Positions 1 through 6,515 of a stretch of 21,158 nucleotides of DNA are shown piece after piece. The translations under genes and the position numbers were made by a program. The stretch comes from a virus. A model generated the notes under the pieces. That model did not search any database, was not told the DNA's origin, and saw only the letters and a list, made by a program, of their open reading frames with translations. Every line of letters starts with the position of its first letter. The first letter of the stretch is position 1. The stretch is taken from positions 1 to 21,158 of IMG/VR virus record IMGVR_UViG_3300008107_000771. The stretch is one strand, 5' to 3'.

Positions 1-555
1 GCTGGTACATTCGACTTGGACACTGACTCTAACGGTCGTTGGTCTGTTGAGCGTTTCAAAGGTCTGATCTTCCAAGTTGAACGTGATGCTAACGTTATCG
101 CAAAAGAAACTCGTCGTGGTAAGGGCAACGTGATGATCGTATCATCTGACGTTGCATCCGCTATGGCTATGGCTGGTGTGTTGCAATACACTCCTGCTCT
201 TTCTACTGATCTACAAGTTGACGATACAGGCAATACCTTTGCTGGTCTATTACACGGTCGTATCAAAGTGTATATCGATCCATACTTCGGTGGATACACA
301 TCCAACCAAGAATTGGTAACAATCGGTTATAAGGGTTCTTCTCCTTATGACGCTGGTCTATTCTACTGCCCATACGTTCCTCTACAAATGGTTCGTGCAG
401 TTGACCAGTACACCTTCCAACCAAAGATTGGTTTCAAGACACGTTACGGCATGGTTGCAAACCCATTCGCCGCAGGTTCAGATGCAGACCTAGGTCAGTT
501 GTACTCTAAGCGCAACACCTACTACCGTATCTTCCGTGTTGCTAACTTGATGTAA
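1..555 (+). CDS. 23: Major capsid protein gp23, C-terminal part (5' partial)
   Basis: This is the C-terminal ~184 residues of the T4-type major capsid protein, which forms the hexamers of the head shell. The frame is open from base 1, so the gene begins upstream; the TTG at 16 is an internal Leu codon, not a start. Family hallmarks are visible: RWSVERFKGLIFQVERDAN, IAKETRRGKGN, the DDTGNTFAGLLHGRIKVYIDPY segment (given in part), SPYDAGLFYCPYVPLQMVRA and QPKIGFKTRYGMVANPFA. These match my memory of T4 gp23. The codon choice looks more optimised (CGT for Arg, GGT for Gly) than in neighbouring early genes, as expected for the most abundant phage protein. The gene is followed by a strong terminator at 592-623. 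The end at TAA 553-555 follows the usual family terminus (RVANLM). Identification is secure; only the length is incomplete. Confidence 0.97.
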   Translation, partial: AGTFDLDTDSNGRWSVERFKGLIFQVERDANVIAKETRRGKGNVMIVSSDVASAMAMAGVLQYTPALSTDLQVDDTGNTFAGLLHGRIKVYIDPYFGGYTSNQELVTIGYKGSSPYDAGLFYCPYVPLQMVRAVDQYTFQPKIGFKTRYGMVANPFAAGSDADLGQLYSKRNTYYRIFRVANLM

Positions 556-591
556 TTTCAAGTAAAAGAAGCCACCGTAGAGTGGTACTTT

Positions 592-623
592 AAAAGAGGA
601 GCAGAAATGCTCCTCTTTTTTTA
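592..623 (+). terminator. Rho-independent terminator after gp23
   Basis: A 12-bp perfect stem (592-603 with 608-619) is capped by a GAAA loop, and the 3' arm runs into a T tract (616-622). It lies 37 bases after the capsid stop codon and would insulate the tail-tube-like gene from capsid transcription. Confidence 0.93.
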
Positions 624-626
624 TTC

Positions 627-633
627 CTAAATA
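627..633 (+). promoter_or_regulatory. Candidate T4-type late promoter CTAAATA
   Basis: CTAAATA lies 22 bases upstream of the ATG at 656, just after the capsid terminator. T4 late promoters are TATAAATA boxes read by gp55, and T4-like cyanophages use a similar CTAAATA motif. The same seven bases recur at a matching distance before the genes at 4583 and 18394. It is followed by an AAAAGGAG ribosome binding site. Confidence 0.6.
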
Positions 634-655
634 CTGGAGTCAAAAAGGAGATAAT

Positions 656-1153
656 ATGAGTGGAGCAATCACAACTCACCCTAGTTCAACAAACTTAGTA
701 CAACCCACAAAATATGTGCTTTCGATTCCAGAAATAAATGAAACAGTTTATTTTTGTCAGAAAGCAAACATTCCAGGCGTTTCACTCGGTATGGCAGTAC
801 AGCCAACACCGAATCTTGACATATACCATTCAGGTACAAAAATTGAATATAACACTTTCGACATTACGTTTTTGGTAAATGAAGATTTATCGGCATGGCT
901 GTCGATTTATAACTGGATGAAAGACCTATCGTCTGTTGAAATGAGCTACAACAAAAGAAAAGAAAGTACAAAACAGGCAATACTTACAGTAATGTCAAAT
1001 CAGAACAATCCAAAATTACGAGTTAAATTGAATAATATTTTTCCAATGTCACTCAGTGATTTAGAATTTGATACCACACTTTCAGCAGAAGAACATATTA
1101 CAGCTACAGCATCATTCAGATATGATTGGTTTGACATTGAAAAAATATCGTGA
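656..1153 (+). CDS. Tail tube-like structural protein (gp19/gp54-type fold)
   Basis: This 165-residue protein sits directly after the capsid gene. Its composition and length fit the T4 gp19 tail tube family (about 163 aa). A conserved-looking core reads LSIPEINETVYFCQKANIPG, then a NTFDITFLVNEDLSAW strand and a NWMKDLSS turn, with a C-terminal TASFRYDWFDIEKI beta strand, all typical of phage tail-tube beta proteins. It would form, or cap, the inner tube of the contractile tail. The ATG is preceded by AAAAGGAG with good spacing and by a terminator plus CTAAATA late promoter, consistent with late expression as its own unit. In T4-like cyanophages the gene in this position is often the tail completion protein gp3, so gp3 is the main alternative. 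No signal peptide or membrane segment is visible. Confidence 0.62.
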   Translation: MSGAITTHPSSTNLVQPTKYVLSIPEINETVYFCQKANIPGVSLGMAVQPTPNLDIYHSGTKIEYNTFDITFLVNEDLSAWLSIYNWMKDLSSVEMSYNKRKESTKQAILTVMSNQNNPKLRVKLNNIFPMSLSDLEFDTTLSAEEHITATASFRYDWFDIEKIS

Positions 1154-1159
1154 TATAAT
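1131..1159 (+). promoter_or_regulatory. Perfect-consensus sigma70 promoter for uvsY-uvsW
   Basis: TTGACA (1131-1136), 17-bp spacer, TATAAT (1154-1159), with TG one base before the -10 (extended -10, TGATATAAT). The -35 lies inside the end of the preceding tail gene. The predicted start is near 1166, and GGAG plus ATG follow at 1184. Hence uvsY and uvsW can be transcribed early by host RNA polymerase, independently of the late tail gene upstream. Confidence 0.88.
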
Positions 1160-1183
1160 GTAGTTTTATAATGGAGATTTATA

Positions 1184-1624
1184 ATGACCAAACTTGATGA
1201 AATATTAAAATACTGGGAAGAAGATTCTGTAATTGATTCCACGGAACCAGGAAAAGAACTGCTAAAAATACCTACACTACATAATAAGTATCTGAAGATT
1301 CTTGTGAATCACAGACTTGCCATGAAAAGAGTTAACTTTGAATATTCACGTATGCGTAAAATCAAAGAAGAATATTATAATGGCGCACTCTCACAAGAAG
1401 AACTGGAAGAATATGGTTGGGAACCTTTTCTGTTGACAGTAAAGACCAAACATGGAATTGAAAAATACATTGAATCGGACGCAGAACTTATTCGGTTCTT
1501 AGAAAAGAAAATGTATCATGATGAAGCAATTGCCGTGTGTGAATCTATACTACAAGAACTCAGAAGTAGAACTTTCCAATTGAAAGATTATATTGCATGG
1601 GAAAGATTCATCGGTGGAAACTAA
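1184..1624 (+). CDS. uvsY: UvsY-like recombination mediator
   Basis: A 146-residue acidic and basic helical protein, close to the 137 aa of T4 UvsY. The N-terminal pattern LDEILKYWEEDSVIDSTEPG followed by ELLKIPTLHNKYLKIL matches the family start (short helix, Asp-x-x-Ile-Asp-x-Thr, then a conserved helix). UvsY loads the recombinase UvsX onto gp32-coated single-stranded DNA during recombination-dependent replication and repair. Its gene lies immediately before uvsW, as in T4-like cyanophages. A consensus promoter ends 25 bases upstream, and TGGAG precedes the ATG. The reading frame overlaps the likely uvsW start (GTG at 1614), so the two are probably translationally coupled. Assignment rests on the N-terminal pattern, length and synteny; UvsY proteins diverge rapidly. 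Confidence 0.85.
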   Translation: MTKLDEILKYWEEDSVIDSTEPGKELLKIPTLHNKYLKILVNHRLAMKRVNFEYSRMRKIKEEYYNGALSQEELEEYGWEPFLLTVKTKHGIEKYIESDAELIRFLEKKMYHDEAIAVCESILQELRSRTFQLKDYIAWERFIGGN

Positions 1625-3140
1625 AATAATTGTAACAAAAAGAAACGAATCATATGTAAAAGTAAAGTGTGAACGTTCGGCAGCACAAGAACTTTCAGAT
1701 TACTTTACTTTTTACGTACCTGGTCATCAATTTACACCAGCATTTAGGAATAAAATCTGGGACGGTAAGATAAGATTGTTTGACTTGCGTACATTTGAAC
1801 TGTATCACGGTCTACTTCCTTACATAGAAACATTTTGTTCTGAACGGGAATATACACTGGAGTATGGAGACCCTAGACCAGATTTGACTGAAGATTATCC
1901 TGTTTATCATGCAGATAAGTTTATCACAAGTCTTTCTCTACAGTCAAGAAATAAAAATATTGAAGTAAGAGATTACCAAAAGAATGCATACGTACATGCC
2001 ATGAGAAAACAGAGATGTTTGTTGTTATCACCAACAGCATCAGGTAAATCTCTTATCATTTATCTTATCATACGGCAGTTACTGGACTATAAGTGTCAGA
2101 AGGGTCTTATTATTGTACCAACCACATCACTGGTGGAGCAACTATACACAGACTTCACAGACTATTCTACTGGAAATGGTTGGGACGTGGCAACCAGTGT
2201 TCATCGTATTTACCAAGGTAGAGATAAAAATACTGAACTTCCACTCACCATTTCAACATGGCAGTCAGTCTACACACAACCTAAAGAATACTTTGAACAA
2301 TTTGATTTTGTCATTGGTGATGAAGCACACCTTTTTAAAGCACAATCTCTGACAAGTATACTTTCACAATGTATAAATGCAAGATACAGAATTGGTTTGA
2401 CTGGCACTCTCGATGGAACAAAGACACATAAACTTGTGCTTGAAGGTCTTTTTGGTCAAGTAGAAAAGGTGACAACTACCAAAGAACTCATGGACAACAA
2501 ACAACTTGCGGATTTTACAATACAGTGTTTGATTCTGAAACATGATGATGAAATCTGCAAATTAATGAGAGATAAAACTTATCAGGAAGAAATTGAATAT
2601 TTGATATTAAATGAAAATAGAAACAAGTTCATCAAAAATCTTGCGGTATCAATGAAAGGAAACAGTCTAATCCTTTACCAATATGTTGACAAACATGGCA
2701 AAATACTATATGATATGATAACTAATACCAAGAATATTGGTGATAGGAAGGTCTTCTTTGTTTATGGTAAAACTGATACTGAAACAAGGGAGGAAGTAAG
2801 ACGTATAACGGAAGATGAAAATGACGCTATTATTGTGGCTAGTTATGGTACTTTTAGCACTGGAATTAACATTAGGAATCTCCATAATATTATATTCGCA
2901 TCTCCATCCAAATCAAGAGTTCGAAATCTCCAATCTATTGGACGAGGTTTACGAATCGGTGACAGCAAAACTGAAGCTGTTTTATACGACATAGCAGATG
3001 ATCTTCGACATAAGAATCATATGAATTTTACTCTTAAACATTTTATAGAACGAACAAAGATATATAATGAGGAGAAGTTCACTTACAAACTCTATAAGAT
3101 AGGACTAAAAAATGGAAGCAATAAAACTATTACGCCTTAA
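1614..3140 (+). CDS. uvsW: UvsW-like DNA/RNA helicase (superfamily 2)
   Basis: UvsW unwinds branched DNA and R-loops and drives the switch from origin-dependent to recombination-dependent replication. Starting at GTG 1614 the product is 508 aa, close to T4 UvsW (~503). This start gives METKIIVTKRNESYVKV, which aligns with the T4 N-terminus, and it has GGGAAAG upstream; the ATG at 1593 would add seven residues. Visible in order: an N-terminal domain (about 1-95) with FYVPGHQFTPAFRNKIWDGK; motif Q region VRDYQKNA; Walker A SPTASGKS (about 139-146); motif II GDEAH; motif III GLTGT; motif V SYGTFSTGINIRNL; and motif VI QSIGRGLR. All ATPase motifs look intact. It overlaps uvsY by 11 bases and the next gene by 29 bases, indicating one transcript from the promoter at 1131. 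Confidence 0.95.
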   Translation: METKIIVTKRNESYVKVKCERSAAQELSDYFTFYVPGHQFTPAFRNKIWDGKIRLFDLRTFELYHGLLPYIETFCSEREYTLEYGDPRPDLTEDYPVYHADKFITSLSLQSRNKNIEVRDYQKNAYVHAMRKQRCLLLSPTASGKSLIIYLIIRQLLDYKCQKGLIIVPTTSLVEQLYTDFTDYSTGNGWDVATSVHRIYQGRDKNTELPLTISTWQSVYTQPKEYFEQFDFVIGDEAHLFKAQSLTSILSQCINARYRIGLTGTLDGTKTHKLVLEGLFGQVEKVTTTKELMDNKQLADFTIQCLILKHDDEICKLMRDKTYQEEIEYLILNENRNKFIKNLAVSMKGNSLILYQYVDKHGKILYDMITNTKNIGDRKVFFVYGKTDTETREEVRRITEDENDAIIVASYGTFSTGINIRNLHNIIFASPSKSRVRNLQSIGRGLRIGDSKTEAVLYDIADDLRHKNHMNFTLKHFIERTKIYNEEKFTYKLYKIGLKNGSNKTITP

Positions 3141-3504
3141 ATCAGGTGAAGATATCATTTCTTATTTTGAACAAGTAGATAAGTTAAATTTTGTTTTAAG
3201 GGAACCTATGGTCGTTCTCGTTAAAAACGATATGAAATCGGGTAAACAAATTATTATGATGGATCATTGGTTGCCAGTACCTCTTATAAAGTACAATGAA
3301 GCATTTATCACTGAAAGTGAGATTGTAACAATTATGGAACCAACACCTGAGTTCACAGAGTATTTCGAAAATGCTGTTACCACTATAAACAAAGCTAAAA
3401 TAGTAAGAGAAGAAAACATCGAGGTGAACGACATGGAAATGTCCAAAGAGATGATTCATATGATGTTGGACACTGTTGGTCCAGATACATCTATAGTTCA
3501 TTAA
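3112..3504 (+). CDS. Conserved phage protein, possibly LSm/Hfq-like fold
   Basis: A 130-residue protein whose first ~80 residues (IKLLRLKSGEDIISYF...) look like the short beta-barrel start seen in LSm/Hfq-like proteins common in T4-like marine phages: a Leu-Lys-Ser-Gly-Glu-Asp turn, alternating hydrophobic strands (LNFVLREPMVVLV) and a GKQIIMMDHWLP loop. The remainder is acidic and helical and probably forms a separate tail. The gene starts 29 bases inside uvsW and ends 76 bases before gene 55, so it sits between recombination and late-transcription functions. If the fold is right, an RNA-binding or adaptor role is possible, but this is inference; no catalytic motif is seen. A small weak hairpin (CTACA...TGTAG, near 3519-3536) lies downstream, without a T tract. 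Confidence 0.6.
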   Translation: MEAIKLLRLKSGEDIISYFEQVDKLNFVLREPMVVLVKNDMKSGKQIIMMDHWLPVPLIKYNEAFITESEIVTIMEPTPEFTEYFENAVTTINKAKIVREENIEVNDMEMSKEMIHMMLDTVGPDTSIVH

Positions 3505-3580
3505 TAATCATGCACAGGCTACATACTGGACTGTAGACCTTTGTCAAGTGGAAGTCAAGCAATTTTAAGGTAAACATATC

Positions 3581-4144
3581 ATGGAACAAGAAACAACACC
3601 AATCCCAGCAACAAAGACGAGGAAGCATTACATCAACAATGCAGATTTCTGTCAAGCACTATTAACATACCAAGCGGCAGTAGCAGAATCTAAAAAGACT
3701 GGTGCACCAAAACCAAAAATTCCCAACTACATCGGTGAATGCTTTATGAAAATTGCTGAAGGGCTTTCACATAAACCAAACTTCATCAACTATACTTACA
3801 GAGATGAAATGGTTGGTGATGGTATCGAAAACTGTCTGATGTACTTTGAAAACTTTGATGTTTCGAAATCAAGTAATCCTTTTGCATACTTTACACAGAT
3901 CATTTACTTTGCTTTCTTACGCAGAATTCAAAAAGAAAAGAAACAACTGTATGTCAAGTACAAGGCAACAGAACAGTTTGGTATTTTCAATGAATCCGAA
4001 ATGATGGGTTATGACGATGTTGCCGCAAAGCCTTTTGAACTGTATGAGAATATTTCCGAATTCATCGAAACGTTTGAAGAAACCAAAAAGAAGAAAAAGG
4101 AAATAAAGAAGAACAAAGGTATCGAAAAGTTTTTGGAAGATTGA
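3581..4144 (+). CDS. 55: Late-transcription sigma factor gp55
   Basis: gp55 is the phage sigma-like factor that directs host RNA polymerase to late promoters and is activated by the sliding clamp (gp45) tracking on DNA. The 187-aa length matches T4 gp55 (185). Diagnostic stretches are IAEGLSHKPNFINYTYRDEM, VGDGIENCLMYFENFD (sigma region 2-like) and NPFAYFTQIIYFAFLRRIQKE, the family's DNA/core-binding block. The C-terminus ends in a lysine-rich linker then GIEKFLED, a hydrophobic-acidic tail of the kind that docks into the gp45 clamp. The gene stops one base before the next start (4146). Its own clamp partner is encoded at 12107. Candidate target promoters (CTAAATA/TATAAATA) occur in this window. 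Confidence 0.93.
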   Translation: MEQETTPIPATKTRKHYINNADFCQALLTYQAAVAESKKTGAPKPKIPNYIGECFMKIAEGLSHKPNFINYTYRDEMVGDGIENCLMYFENFDVSKSSNPFAYFTQIIYFAFLRRIQKEKKQLYVKYKATEQFGIFNESEMMGYDDVAAKPFELYENISEFIETFEETKKKKKEIKKNKGIEKFLED

Positions 4145-4145
4145 T

Positions 4146-4562
4146 ATGAAAATTGGACTCACCTGCTCTTGTTTTGATTTATTCCATGCTGGTCATGTGT
4201 TGATGCTAGAAGAAGCAAAGCAACAATGTGATTACCTAATTGTTGCATTACAGACAGACCCAACGCTTGATAGACCGGAGAAGAACAAACCGGTACAGTC
4301 CGTCTATGAACGGTATGCACAACTCAAAGGTTGCAAGTATGTTGATGAAATTATACCGTATTCCACTGAAGAAGACCTTTTAAACCTATTGACTTCAGTG
4401 AATTATGATGTTAGGATACTTGGTGAAGAATATCGGATCAAACCGTTTACTGGCAAACATCTAGATAAGGAATATTACTATAATACCCGCAACCACAAAT
4501 ATAGTAGCACTGAATTGAGGAAACGAATTGAAAGTAGTGAAAGCACCAAAATGTCTAAATAA
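4146..4562 (+). CDS. Cytidylyltransferase-like nucleotidyltransferase (TagD-type)
   Basis: A compact 138-aa enzyme of the HxGH nucleotidyltransferase superfamily. The CTP-binding signature CFDLFHAGH (residues 9-17, His14 and His17) follows the first beta strand MKIGLTCS. The second signature, YSSTELRKRI (119-128), matches the family's [IL]-S-[ST]-T-x-x-[IV]-x-x-R-I loop. Length and motifs fit glycerol-3-phosphate cytidylyltransferases (TagD, ~130 aa), which make CDP-glycerol; similar genes occur in T4-like cyanophages. The true substrate cannot be read from sequence, and phosphopantetheine or sugar-phosphate substrates are possible. The gene starts one base after gene 55 ends (coupled translation). 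Its last codons contain the candidate late promoter of the HNH gene (4555-4561). Confidence 0.85.
   Translation: MKIGLTCSCFDLFHAGHVLMLEEAKQQCDYLIVALQTDPTLDRPEKNKPVQSVYERYAQLKGCKYVDEIIPYSTEEDLLNLLTSVNYDVRILGEEYRIKPFTGKHLDKEYYYNTRNHKYSSTELRKRIESSESTKMSK
4555..4561 (+). promoter_or_regulatory. Candidate late promoter CTAAATA before the HNH gene
   Basis: CTAAATA overlaps the stop codon of the upstream nucleotidyltransferase and lies 21 bases before the HNH start codon, the same geometry as at 627 and 18367. It is preceded by T rather than the C found at those two sites. Confidence 0.45.
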
Positions 4563-4582
4563 AGGAACACTTTGGAGCACCA

Positions 4583-5113
4583 ATGTCTAATCAATTTCCA
4601 AAAACCTCATCAATTAACCGTAAAAATGCTATAGACTGTGGACAAAAAATTTATGATGGTGTGCCTTGTAAAACTTGCGGTTCGACAAAGAAACATGTTT
4701 CCAGTTATAGTTGTGTGAATTGCAACGTCAAACGTAATTTACCTAAACTTTATGACAAAGAGTTAATGTCGAAATATAGGACAAAAGATAAAGTTGATCT
4801 TTATTGGAAAAATAATCCAGATAAATTTAAAGCAAAAAACGACAAATATAACAATTCAGAAAAAGGTAAAATTGTCAATGCTAACAAAGCGGCAAAAAGG
4901 AGAGCTAGTGTCCGAAATCAATTGCCAGTCGATGCGGATTTAGATATAATCAAAAGTATATATGAAGAATGCCGGAGATTGTGTGTAGAAACTGGTGTTA
5001 TACATGAGGTGGATCATATTATTCCTATTGCAAAAGGTGGACTTCATCACCAAGATAATTTACAAATTCTTACTATGACACAAAACAGAAAAAAGGGTTC
5101 CAACATATTATGA
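4583..5113 (+). CDS. Free-standing HNH endonuclease with N-terminal zinc finger
   Basis: A 176-aa nuclease-like protein. Near residues 29-47 a CKTCG...CVNC pair of Cys-x-x-Cys motifs probably binds zinc. A basic middle (about 60-110) is rich in Lys, Asn and Tyr and likely contacts DNA. The C-terminal HNH core reads EVDHIIPIAKGGLHHQDNLQ followed by ILTMTQNRKKG, giving the Asp-His, the Asn of DNLQ and the Asn-Arg-x-Lys end of the family. Such free-standing HNH genes act as homing endonucleases in T-even-like phages. It lies between the nucleotidyltransferase and gene 47 and overlaps gene 47 by four bases (ATGA). Codon use is more AT-rich than in flanking genes, suggesting later insertion. It has its own CTAAATA late-promoter candidate and a GGAG-type ribosome site. 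Confidence 0.88.
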   Translation: MSNQFPKTSSINRKNAIDCGQKIYDGVPCKTCGSTKKHVSSYSCVNCNVKRNLPKLYDKELMSKYRTKDKVDLYWKNNPDKFKAKNDKYNNSEKGKIVNANKAAKRRASVRNQLPVDADLDIIKSIYEECRRLCVETGVIHEVDHIIPIAKGGLHHQDNLQILTMTQNRKKGSNIL

Positions 5114-5880
5114 AGGTCGCAATTATTACCGATATTCATTTTGGTGCCAGAAATGACTCGCTCCACTTTTTGGATTTCTATGAAAAGTTTTATGATGAAA
5201 CATTTTTTCCTGCTATTGATTCTGCCGGAATTAATACTCTGCTCATTCTTGGTGACACGTTTGATCGCCGCAAATATGTAAACTTCTATTCTCTGCAACG
5301 TGCAAAGAAGATGTTCTTTGGTAAATTAGCCGCACGTGACATTAAGGTCCACATGCTGGTAGGTAATCACGATACCTATTACAAGAACACAAACGATGTT
5401 AATTCACCAAGACTTGTTCTGGAAGAATATGAGAACATCAATATCATAAAGAATCCGACCACACTACAAATTGAAGACATTTCGATTTGCATGATGCCAT
5501 GGATTTGCCCAGAAAACTATGACGATTCTATGGCAACACTCAAAGATACTAATGCAACAATCTGCATGGGACATTTTGAGATTGAAGGTTTATCACATTT
5601 GAAAGCAACTTATGTTAAAGTTGTTGTTGTGAATAAAACAAATCCATACCTTTTTGACACATTTATTAATAATGTATATCTTGCGAATCCAATTGACATT
5701 ACAATTGCTGAGGACTTTACTGAGTTGGAAGACATTGAGGACAATGATGTGGATCAAGCTGAAGATACCACAACAATACTCAACAAATATGTTGACAACT
5801 TGACAACTGATTTAAAAAAAGATAAAATAAAAACTCTATTAAAAGAGTTATATGTTGAAGCATTGAACGAGGAATCATAA
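5110..5880 (+). CDS. 47: gp47-like (SbcD/Mre11) nuclease subunit with missing central region
   Basis: gp47 is the phosphoesterase partner of gp46; the pair resects DNA ends for recombination. The N-terminal half is a clear family member: DIH (8-10), LGDTFDRRK (47-55), LVGNHDTYYKN (83-93) and MPWICPEN (129-136), ending in CMGHFEIEG (152-160). The C-terminal half resembles the end of T4 gp47 (strand YVKVVVVNKTNPYLFDTFIN, acidic linker, helix TTILNKYVDNL). The protein is only 256 aa, whereas T4 gp47 is about 340. Comparison from memory places the missing ~80-90 residues right after residue 160. That region normally holds the GHxH metal-binding motif and the GTPW loop, and neither occurs here. 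The frame stays open. It is coupled to the HNH gene (ATGA) and to the next gene (taATG). Confidence 0.88.
   Translation: MKVAIITDIHFGARNDSLHFLDFYEKFYDETFFPAIDSAGINTLLILGDTFDRRKYVNFYSLQRAKKMFFGKLAARDIKVHMLVGNHDTYYKNTNDVNSPRLVLEEYENINIIKNPTTLQIEDISICMMPWICPENYDDSMATLKDTNATICMGHFEIEGLSHLKATYVKVVVVNKTNPYLFDTFINNVYLANPIDITIAEDFTELEDIEDNDVDQAEDTTTILNKYVDNLTTDLKKDKIKTLLKELYVEALNEES
5800..5828 (+). promoter_or_regulatory. Possible internal sigma70 promoter at the end of gene 47
   Basis: TTGACA (5800-5805), 17-bp spacer, TAAAAT (5823-5828), inside the 3' end of gene 47 and 51 bases before the oxygenase start at 5880. It could provide separate early transcription of the oxygenase and gene 46. AT-rich coding DNA can produce such matches by chance. 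Confidence 0.45.
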
Positions 5881-6515
5881 TGAGTTCACCGACAAAAATG
5901 GTAAATAATCAATTGGTCGAAAAAATGTTTTTCGTACCAGCTTTCATTGTTGACAATGAAATGTTTTCTTCGGAAGAATGTGATTACATATCAAATTATT
6001 TTCAGAACAATTATACCTTACATCCGGGCGAAGAATATTCCGATATAACTGGTATACCCGAACAGAGGCGCACTAACGTTGTTTTGGTGAGTCAACCAAA
6101 TGAATATACCAATTGGATGTGGGAAAAATTTAATAATTTAATTGCATACTATAACGACCTATATTTTAATTTTGATTTATATGGCTTCAATTATTTACAG
6201 TATGCAAAATATAATATTGGAGATAAGCATGAGTTTCATATGGATTTACCTTTAAACGGAAAAATTATAGAACACAGTCTACTCGAACATCTACGTAAAC
6301 TCTCGGTGATTTTATTGTTAAATGAGCCTGGTGTGGATTTTGAGGGTGGCAATTTTCAAATCAATCACTTCTCTGAAAACTTTCCATGGGAAACAAATTT
6401 GAAAAAAGGTTCGGTTATTTTGTTTCCTTCTTTTATGTTGCACCGAGTGGCACCCATTTTGTCTGGTAACAGGCAATCTATCTCCGTTTGGGCTGTTGGA
6501 CCTAAGTTTAAATAA
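5880..6515 (+). CDS. 2-oxoglutarate/Fe(II)-dependent oxygenase (prolyl-4-hydroxylase-like)
   Basis: A 211-aa enzyme of the double-stranded beta-helix oxygenase superfamily, which couples oxidation of 2-oxoglutarate to hydroxylation of a substrate. The iron triad is complete: His120-x-Asp122 (in HEFHMDLP) and the distal His188 (in SFMLHRVAPI). The 2-oxoglutarate-binding Arg198 follows ten residues later in GNRQSISVWAVG, the usual spacing. FEGGNFQI (154-161) and LKKGSVILFPS (174-184) are the standard family strands. Similar genes are common in T4-like cyanophages; substrates are generally unknown (protein prolines, nucleobases or sugars are possible). It is embedded between genes 47 and 46 through one-base taATG overlaps on both sides, so it is translated with the recombination nuclease subunits. 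A functional link to them is not demonstrated. Confidence 0.88.
   Translation: MSSPTKMVNNQLVEKMFFVPAFIVDNEMFSSEECDYISNYFQNNYTLHPGEEYSDITGIPEQRRTNVVLVSQPNEYTNWMWEKFNNLIAYYNDLYFNFDLYGFNYLQYAKYNIGDKHEFHMDLPLNGKIIEHSLLEHLRKLSVILLLNEPGVDFEGGNFQINHFSENFPWETNLKKGSVILFPSFMLHRVAPILSGNRQSISVWAVGPKFK

Noticed and set aside
1593-1613. ATG start for uvsW seven codons upstream
   Set aside because: The GTG at 1614 has a better purine run and matches the family N-terminus; not fully excluded.
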